Shown here: positions 56,463-64,000 of the stretch, one piece after another
Layout of the letters: every line of letters starts with the position of its first letter
Position numbering within the stretch: position 1 is the first letter of the stretch
Origin: Capillidium heterosporum
Lineage: Eukaryota; Entomophthoromycota; Entomophthoromycetes; Entomophthorales; Capillidiaceae
Assembly: GCA_016630905.1 (NCBI GenBank)
Contig: WBMQ01000010.1
Span: forward strand, 372,001 to 436,000
Direction of reading: 5' to 3'
DNA: 64,000 nt
The notes under the pieces: model-generated
What the model was told of the DNA's origin: nothing
What the model saw: only the letters and a program-made list of their open reading frames with translations
Database searches by the model: none
Program-made: the position numbers and the translations under genes

Positions 56463-58789
56463 AACTTTTGGCTTTAGTAACCTAAGACTTCAAAGGGACA
56501 CTCATCTTTAACTCCAACTCCACTTATTCTTTTTAAATCCCCTTCGCAAACCTCTTCCTAATAAACCGTTGTAATAGATAACTGGTTCTCTTACCATTAC
56601 ACTAGACCTTAATTGTTATGGCTCTTTAAAATTAACTTTTCAATATTTTACTTTATAGATGTGTTGTTCGACTTCCAGCGTCAAGTACTCAATTATGTAA
56701 GGCGACGTTAGAGGACCTGTCATTTGAGTTAATTCTACTCGAGGTCAAGTAAGCGTATCAACTACATTTCCACACCTATCAAACTTTGAACTAACTTTTT
56801 TAAAAGCTTCAAGTAGGGTCTCTTATAGAGTCTTTGCACGACAAGCTTGAAGCAAGTAGTTATATATATATAAATGTAGTATATAATACATTCTAAGACC
56901 ATCATTTGAAATAATAGATTCCAAGATACCTTTTTACATGTAACTGTATATATAGAATGCTACTTTCTTGGTTGAAAGCCAAAGAGTGCCGTTAGCATCT
57001 TAGTGACATTTAGATTTTAAAGTAAAGGCTACGGTTAAAGGCGGATACAAATGGTATATTTCAAATAGGATCTGGTAAAGTAGTAAATATTCAGTATTTT
57101 ATGTAGTATACCTTACTTTATATAATTCATTTATTATTTGATGTTAATAAATCATACTAGGATTAGGTGTGCTTATTTTATAAAGTCAAAGTTAGTAAAT
57201 TAGAAATATATATTTAAGTTTAATATTTTTGATAATATATATTGTTTAGATAGGATTAGTATGTGCTTCTATACTACTTTATATTGCTACGTTTTAAGAT
57301 TTAACTCTATATTTAATTTGTCAATACTAAAACTAAATTTTAACTAGCACTATTTCTTTTAAGGAAAGTTGATGAGAGATGCAATATACTTATAATATAT
57401 ATATGCACCATTGATGCCACTAATTTGTTACTATATCTTTAGCTTTAAACTGTCTCAAACTAAGGCTGTGAAGAAGAGATGATAAATACCACCCAGCATA
57501 AAGCTGTCCAGTTTATAGTAACATTGCGATCTAAGCAAGTGGTTCTCAACACTTAGATTTGGCAGTCAACCTTCTAAGTGATGGGCAGGATTGATGGAGG
57601 CCGCTTTAAAATCCCAATGTTGAATTCTAGTGTCTAAAGCCACTTAACGAGGGCTGATTTGTGATAGATATCACATACGTTTTGTAAACCATCTGATATC
57701 TATGTTTCAAAACTATACGTCTGCACCACCATATTTAAAGATAGGTTGATGTATTGGTATCAGATAAATAGAACTAGTATACATTGGAAATTAATCTGAC
57801 CTAACCACTAATTTCCAACATATGTCTTCGTATATCGCTTTTTTATGAACCCACTGTTTGAGCTACAGTTCAACTTTTGCTACTGTATAACACGTCTCTA
57901 GAAAACTAGAACGTGGGGATTCATAGTTGTTAAATTAAAAGTATGGGTACCAAACTAAAAATAATACGATGCGAAATTGTTGGAGAACAGTGAACCTTTA
58001 CTATGAAAATGAAAATATACATGCCGATTTACTACTTATAGTAAAATAATGAAAGGCTTTATTCAAAAGTACCTTTCGATCAGTAGCATTTACTTAAAAC
58101 TTCTATAAAGACTACATATATACTCTGTACTTATGAAACTTGTAGATGAGGGATGCATCGGTATGGACTAATGTAGCCATGTGCAGTAGACTTTTACCAT
58201 CCTATTTTAATAGCTTAATGGGTGTAAGACATTGGATCAATAGCTTGGAAATAGGGTCAACTCCAAGCCGAAATAGTATCCCCTTTGTTTAATTGGATAT
58301 GAAGAATAGTTATTGCCTAATTCAAATAGGAATTGACTAAATTTGCAAAGCTTAATCGAATGAAAGGTAGAGTTTGAATTTGATTTCACAACCATTACCT
58401 ATGTAGGATCGGAAAAGTATCTTTAAATTTAGAAATATACATCCAACAATAGCAAACTATGCTGTTGAAATTATCCACCTTTAAACTCATCTATAAAAAG
58501 TTTTTGCAATTTCTACAAATTATATGAAACCTAAATGGCCTTCCATTCGCCTAATTTACCATACCAATTCATGCAGTAAATCAGATAGCATCATTTCTAT
58601 CAGCAATTGGATAGGTTCAATGAAAAATATTCTAGAATTCCCAAGGCGTATAGTTTAATCCCAAACTAAAACCTAATTGGTAAAATTTGATTGAGAAAAT
58701 CCACCTTCACAACAACCTGCATTCAACTTCCACTTTTCTAACTTGCAGCAACCCATTTTTGTTTGAATTAAATCGAAAGAATACAGGAG
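56463..58789. other. AT-rich intergenic region
   Basis: No gene seen. Low-complexity AT stretches around 57100-57400. Confidence 0.5.
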
Positions 58790-60490
58790 ATGTTATCGGA
58801 CGACATCCTGTACCACCAGCCCTGCGACACATGCCGACGACGCAAAGTCAAATGCGACAAGCAGCTTCCGCAATGTAGTCGCTGTCTCAAGTACAGCTAC
58901 CAGTGTTCGTACATGGACACATTGAAACGCAAAGGCCCCAAAAAGGGCAAGAACATCGACGTTAATTGCACTATCAACCCGTTCTTCGACTCGCTGTTCA
59001 AGGAGAAGGATGCCGAGTATGAGCAGGAGAGGGAAATATTAAGCGGAACTGAGAGTGAGAATGGGCAGTCGACTGAAGATATGCCCGAACGTAGGTTATC
59101 GATAAAGCGTACTTTGCAGTTCAAAAACTGCACCAAGTCAAGCATAGATACCATATTAAACGCCATACTAAGCAATTCGATCATCGACAATAAGTGCAAG
59201 ATACAGATATCCGCAACTGGAAAAGTCAAATACTGTGGCGACAGTCCTATGGCTTTGATCTTAACAACTTACTCGTTACACCATCCTAGCCCTTCAACTA
59301 TGACCCAGCTGTTTCGCAAGTTAGTTCGACCCAACGAAATCCAAACGCCTACCAAGTTGGACTCCGACTTCAAAGTCCTAAAGCTAGGAATCCAAGCCTA
59401 CTTCAGTTACTTTCACCCCTACTCGCCTCTAGTCGATAAGCGTGATTTCTTTGAAAACTACGAGTCGCAAAGCCCACTATTAGTATATACAGTTGCAGCT
59501 ATCGGTATTGGATATTTACCCGAGTATGCGAAGTATAAGGAGCCTTTTAGCGACAAAGTCAGCAAGCTGATAAAACAAAACTATATGAACCCAACTATGG
59601 CAACCTTGACCAGTCTTTCTCTGGTTGCCTTCTACCAACATCACAACCGCGAGTTCTCCAAAGGCTGGTTCTACCTTGGTATAGCTATGCGATTCGCTTA
59701 CGCTTTGGGCCTCGATCGCAAGTCCAGCAATCAACCCAAAATCCGTATCTGGTGGTGGCTCCATATCCTCGACAAACTCTACGCATTCTCCATGGATCGA
59801 CCCTGGGTACTAGATACTAGGCAGACCGAAGTAAGTGAGCCTAGCCCCCATCGCTGCGACAGCTTGTTACCTAATGTAAACAGCATCGATCTCTTGGAAT
59901 ATGAACCTTCAATTTTGCATACGCGGTTGTTATCAGAGCTGTGCCACCTGCAGTGCTTAATGGTTCGCAAGTTCAAGTTCACCGAGTTGGCCAAGTACAA
60001 CGACTATCAGGATCTGGAGAAGCTGTGTAGGATAACTGCTGACCACATGAACCTGTTTTACTTGAAGGTTGTCCAAAAGTACCAACCCTTCCGTAATCCT
60101 GATGGCTCCAGCTCCCATTATGAAGTTTTGTTGAAGATCATCTATTTTGGCACTTTGATTCAACTATTCCAACTCTTCTCTGGTACAACCAACCCCAACC
60201 TCCACCTCCACTATTACAATTTGAGTTTGCAAGCGTCCATTGAAGTTGTTCAGTTAACTTTGAGCTTAGGTACCGGCTTCTTTTTCTTGGGAATTACCTA
60301 TAGGTTCTACTGCTTAGGTACAGCAATTATGTTCTTAATCCGTAGCTTCAAGATCAAGAGTTGCCCCGAGATCTTTTTACTGATAAGGAACGGCATCAAT
60401 TTGCTGGAGAAGTCGAAGCAGTACTACGATCTAGCCTATGAGTTTGCCAACTTGACCAAGATTATTGCCCAAGTGGAGACGTTGCTGTAA
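58790..60490 (+). CDS. Zn2Cys6 transcription factor with fungal-specific middle domain
   Basis: Intronless, 566 residues. A binuclear zinc cluster near the N-terminus has C12-X2-C15-X6-C22-X6-C29-X2-C32-X6-C39 (CDTCRRRKVKCDK), followed by a basic linker (KRKGPKKGK). The fungal transcription-factor regulatory domain covers about 200-400: YFSYFHPYSPLVDKRDFFE, FYLGIAMRFAYALGLDRK, and RIWWWLHILDKLYAFSMDRP. Such proteins usually bind CGG half-sites and regulate metabolic genes; the target set cannot be read from the sequence. The start at 58790 lies 10 residues before the first cluster cysteine, which is normal. Confidence 0.9.
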   Translation: MLSDDILYHQPCDTCRRRKVKCDKQLPQCSRCLKYSYQCSYMDTLKRKGPKKGKNIDVNCTINPFFDSLFKEKDAEYEQEREILSGTESENGQSTEDMPERRLSIKRTLQFKNCTKSSIDTILNAILSNSIIDNKCKIQISATGKVKYCGDSPMALILTTYSLHHPSPSTMTQLFRKLVRPNEIQTPTKLDSDFKVLKLGIQAYFSYFHPYSPLVDKRDFFENYESQSPLLVYTVAAIGIGYLPEYAKYKEPFSDKVSKLIKQNYMNPTMATLTSLSLVAFYQHHNREFSKGWFYLGIAMRFAYALGLDRKSSNQPKIRIWWWLHILDKLYAFSMDRPWVLDTRQTEVSEPSPHRCDSLLPNVNSIDLLEYEPSILHTRLLSELCHLQCLMVRKFKFTELAKYNDYQDLEKLCRITADHMNLFYLKVVQKYQPFRNPDGSSSHYEVLLKIIYFGTLIQLFQLFSGTTNPNLHLHYYNLSLQASIEVVQLTLSLGTGFFFLGITYRFYCLGTAIMFLIRSFKIKSCPEIFLLIRNGINLLEKSKQYYDLAYEFANLTKIIAQVETLL

Positions 60491-61945
60491 TTGGAGTTTT
60501 ATGATTTGGGTGACGAATTGTACGGCTGGACTTTATTATATTTATCTTGGATCGTGGTACTAATGAAGCAGTAGAGCACTACTGTACAAATCTTTTTATC
60601 ATTTCCCCCTTGCCCCTCCAATTTAACCGATGTTTTCGTTACTACCATGTACACTTCTTTTTCTTCTATTTTTATTGAGACTAACTTGATTGAGTTGGGT
60701 TTAAAGTTAGGTCTATTTATTTCCCACTTATTAAAACCATTTGATTTTTTATGTATACATGTTTTTTTAATATTCAAATTACATATATATCTTGATATTT
60801 ATGTAAAATAGTACAATGGGCATGGAAAAGTTTACACAGCATTAGTCTACAGGCAGACCAACAGACTACACTTTGAAAGCATATAGTCGTACTGAGATCA
60901 GCCATCGACTTGGCTAACTTGATACCGATGCTCACCTGTTGTCAAACATGATGTGATGTCTTGCTAAAAGAGTTTTCGATTCAACTTGTCAGATAATAAA
61001 CCAGGCAGATGATAGAATAACCCTGGGAAAAGTTGTATTGGAGATGAATAATAAGATAGGTAAGACATTTATATAATATATGATAAACTCATCTATACAC
61101 TAATTTTAAAAAGCGGAAGAACAAAGATAATCAAAATAATTGCTTTGCAAATAATTTGAATTGATAACAGGTTCATCTATATTGCGATCATATTTAGATG
61201 TGATATTGGGATTAACTGTATATGAACATTCAATACAATTAATTCCCTTTTAGCTTATCAAGTATTTTGGATAGCCAAACCTTGGAAATTTGGATGTTAT
61301 GTGGGGAATTGGGAAAGACAGCTGAATGTCAGATTGACTAAGATGTCAAAAAGGCTGAAAATGCAACATGACTAACAACGACAGGTCTACGTTATGAATA
61401 GTGTTGAAGTTCTTTAGTGAATTGGGGGTGAAATGGTTCTTATAGTGGAAACAAACTGTAAAGCCATAACTCAAGTTGGAAGAGAAGCTTATGTGTTTGT
61501 ATATTGTTTCGAAACAAACTTCCAAAAGCTTTAGAAGGATGTGGGAATTTATATCGCAGTTTAGTTTCAGCTCAGATCGAAGCTACGCACTAGACTGCGG
61601 ACCGCCTATTTGGCCTCAAATTGAGGTAAATGAATCAAAATCCATTGCCAAATCCAATGAGCTTCGTTGAAAGAGGGTGGAATTGGTAAGATCGTTAGCT
61701 CTAGGCAAAAACTACTTTAGAATGCTGGAAGGGGATAATCTAATAACACTGCCTATAAATACAAGCTACATGAGTTACGCTAACTGCTGTCTTCTCTTTC
61801 AGACTTTTGTAACTTTCCAATTTTCAAACCTTGATGCAAAAACGGACTACAGTCAACTTGAACGTCCAATTGAAACTGAGCTAACCAATCATTACTTACC
61901 AAACTGTAAAGCAATTAGCAAAGTAAAAACGTTCAATCCTAAGCC
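60491..61945. other. Intergenic, no gene seen
   Basis: Promoter side of the C2H2 gene at 61946 and 3' flank of the Zn2Cys6 gene. The frames at 61476 and 61677 show no recognisable features. Confidence 0.5.
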
Positions 61946-63220
61946 ATGGATTTCTTTTTTGAAGGTTTTCCATTCAGTTTAATGCCTAAGCAGCGACAAC
62001 TCCCAAGGACTATCAACGACGCCTCCGTGACCCCATCATCATCTAGTCACCGGACCGACACCGTACCTTCAAGTACTACCATCCAGGATCTGCAGTACAG
62101 CCTGAACACCCCAAGCTTCAGCGCTATGGGCACCGACTTGGGCACGCCACTAATGACCGACAATGCATCGATGAACGGATGCAACTCCCTCTTCTACCCA
62201 CCTTGCACCAACGGCTTGGGTCAAGAGTTGATGGTCAACTGGCTCAACCAGCAGCCTAGCCTCGACCAGCTTATTAACCCGGCACTAATGCAGGAGTCCG
62301 ACCTCCTGAACTCGCTGAACTTCAACCCGAGCTCCAACCTGAATTCCAATTCTCCGTCCATGCAGAACCTGCCCGGGAGTTTAAGCCACTCTCTCTCATC
62401 CACCTTACCCAATACGTCAGCCACCTTACTGTCACCCACCATCAGACAACTGCTGGCCGCTCATCAAGAAAATATGAAGCTGAATTTTGTGATCCGCCAG
62501 CAGCTGGCCAAAGAGCTTAAGATGCACAACATGGTTTATGCGCCGGTTTCCACCCCAAAGGTCGACGGCAAGGTAACTCCGGGGTCCGCCTACCTCTACG
62601 ACTTTGACACCAACGTGGCGATCAACGGAGCTGGCCTCCCAGCTACTGGGGACGAGCCCTTGATCGTCAACTTCGTCGACCAGTTCGGCAGCTTCAACCT
62701 CAAAGGCCAGACCAACATGGTATCCCAGACTAACACTGACTTGGACTTCAGGCAACAAGCCCCCAAGACCGAACCTCTCATCGACTCCTTGGGCGTCAAG
62801 CCCGACTTTTACCAGCTGCCTGTTTCAGCTCCAGCCCAAGTCCAAGACCTACAATCCAAAGCCAACCGGCCCATCGATATCGTACCTAACACGCGCTCGG
62901 AAGTCGATAGGTTAGCTGGCCAGGACGCTTCGGCCGCCTCACAGAACCGTAGATTTGTCTGCAACTACCCCGGCTGCAACTTGAAATTCACTCGCAAGTT
63001 CAACTTGAAAACACATTCTTACACCCACGACCCCGACCGTATCAAGAAGTATGAGTGTGACCTCTGCCCCAAACGGTTCGACCGTAAGCACGACTTGAAC
63101 CGCCACCAGCTCAAGATGCACTTTAGCCTGCCCAAGTACCAGTGCCCTCGATGTGAAATCCGTATCAAACGGAAGCCGGTCTACCGAGCCCACCTCAAAG
63201 ACTGTCTAGGCGGTTACTAA
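61946..63220 (+). CDS. C2H2 zinc-finger transcription factor (two C2H2 and one C2HC finger)
   Basis: Intronless, 424 residues from the ATG at 61946; the in-frame ATG at 61982 (MPKQRQLPRT) is an equally likely start. Low-complexity N-terminal region rich in Ser, Asn, Leu and Pro. GDEPL (235-239) and EPLIDSL (276-282) are shared with the factor at 46383. Fingers: C339-C344-H357-H361, C371-C374-H387-H392, and a third, C400-X2-C403-X12-H416-X3-C420, which closes with Cys instead of His. The first two fingers are close to those of the 46383 protein (YPGCNLKFTR, FDRKHDLNRH). Third-position GC is high compared with surrounding DNA. Probably a Swi5/Ace2-like regulator; target unknown. Confidence 0.85.
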   Translation: MDFFFEGFPFSLMPKQRQLPRTINDASVTPSSSSHRTDTVPSSTTIQDLQYSLNTPSFSAMGTDLGTPLMTDNASMNGCNSLFYPPCTNGLGQELMVNWLNQQPSLDQLINPALMQESDLLNSLNFNPSSNLNSNSPSMQNLPGSLSHSLSSTLPNTSATLLSPTIRQLLAAHQENMKLNFVIRQQLAKELKMHNMVYAPVSTPKVDGKVTPGSAYLYDFDTNVAINGAGLPATGDEPLIVNFVDQFGSFNLKGQTNMVSQTNTDLDFRQQAPKTEPLIDSLGVKPDFYQLPVSAPAQVQDLQSKANRPIDIVPNTRSEVDRLAGQDASAASQNRRFVCNYPGCNLKFTRKFNLKTHSYTHDPDRIKKYECDLCPKRFDRKHDLNRHQLKMHFSLPKYQCPRCEIRIKRKPVYRAHLKDCLGGY

Positions 63221-64000
63221 GTTTCTTAAGGGGCTAACCGTATCCTCTTCATTCTTTTCCTTTTTTTTAAAACTTGATTTTGAGTGCTGTTCGTATCTGA
63301 GTAAATATATATATGGTTTACAATAAAATTATTTTCACTTATGTGTATATATAAATTCTAGTCCTTCAGTTTTAAGTATAGGTTCGAAGTAACAAAGTAT
63401 AAAGCTTTAGGGTTTATTTTTGGAGGTAATAGTGATAGCTGTTTGTAAAGTAGAAGGAAACCCCCTACTCCAACTATCTATTTATGGGTAGGTAGATGAA
63501 ATATGAGTTTGAGATGCTAGTAGTATACGATTCAGCTACTGAGCTACCAAATTGGTAGGAAAGTTAGGAAAATGGCTGGTTTGAGGAGGCAATCTTAAAA
63601 AACTATACTTTCAAACCTTATAAAAGTAGTTTATCAACACTAAGTTTGTAAAGGTAAAGGCTGTTTAGTTAAGTTCACCTTGAATAGCATTTAAACTTTT
63701 GGAAATGGAGCATGTCTAAGATGTAGGTAAAAAGTAGATATAGGCCAATATAGGAAGGTGTAGGTTTGGTCTATCTATTCAAATAGATGAGTAGAGACTA
63801 AAACCTGGTGCTACATTCTATGAGCTTGATGTTAGTATATCCAACTAACTTGCAAGTAGACCATTTTACGTCGAAAAAGTGCGTCAAAGTTACGTTGCCA
63901 AAGTGTATGCAACGTTAAAACTCAAGAAATTGAATCATCAGATCTGATAAAAACTTTGCATAGAATTCAAGTTTACAATTCTACAGACAAAAAATAGCCA
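63221..64000. other. Intergenic to window end
   Basis: 3' flank of the C2H2 gene. No further gene is supported. Confidence 0.5.

Noticed and set aside
1-64000. CRISPR arrays, operons, Shine-Dalgarno sites, tRNA or rRNA genes
   Set aside because: The sequence is eukaryotic with spliceosomal introns; no spaced direct-repeat array or convincing tRNA A/B-box pair was found by eye. A covariance-model tRNA scan would settle the last point.

Overview
The window is nuclear DNA of a fungus. Genes carry many short GT-AG introns (about 34-70 nt), and the gene set includes a Zn2Cys6 regulator, a class-I myosin with TH1 and SH3 tail, Efr3, a DGAT1-type acyltransferase and a Ty3/gypsy-type element. Gene-dense and gene-poor AT-rich stretches alternate. 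I cannot name the species. The intron density and the gene set would fit an early-diverging (zygomycete-grade) or basal ascomycete lineage, but that is inference.

Layout. (1) 1-4900: housekeeping genes Cdc6 (partial), eIF2D/Tma64 and EMC8/9. (2) 4989-7327: a decayed Mutator-like DNA transposon with 185-bp terminal inverted repeats, followed by a broken kelch-like gene (7545-8851). (3) 9365-14769: DGAT1-like MBOAT acyltransferase and a 16-exon Efr3 homologue. (4) 15746-21992: tandem array of three secreted-type, single-pass membrane kelch proteins, the middle one frameshifted. (5) 24566-31470: three members of a multicopper oxidase (MCO) family, two frameshifted and one an inverted 5'-truncated relic; a fourth, intact copy lies at 42619-44376. 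(6) 33227-34178: GTP cyclohydrolase I. (7) 35330-37192: Hsp70 pseudogene abutting a young, protease-only LTR retrotransposon (37304-40080). (8) 46383-63220: two related C2H2 factors, a 20-exon class-I myosin, a small homeodomain protein and a Zn2Cys6 factor separated by long gene-poor gaps.

How it fits together. The flanks are conserved single-copy housekeeping genes. The middle is a birth-and-death zone in which two extracellular or surface families (kelch receptors and MCOs) have been amplified, broken and, for the MCOs, partly overwritten by gene conversion, with three kinds of transposon or pseudogene debris. The points I find most worth checking are a lysine at the usual type-1 copper axial position in every MCO copy, a 319-bp near-identical inverted conversion tract inside an otherwise decayed MCO, and a self-priming-type primer site plus loss of the reverse transcriptase/integrase part in the LTR element.
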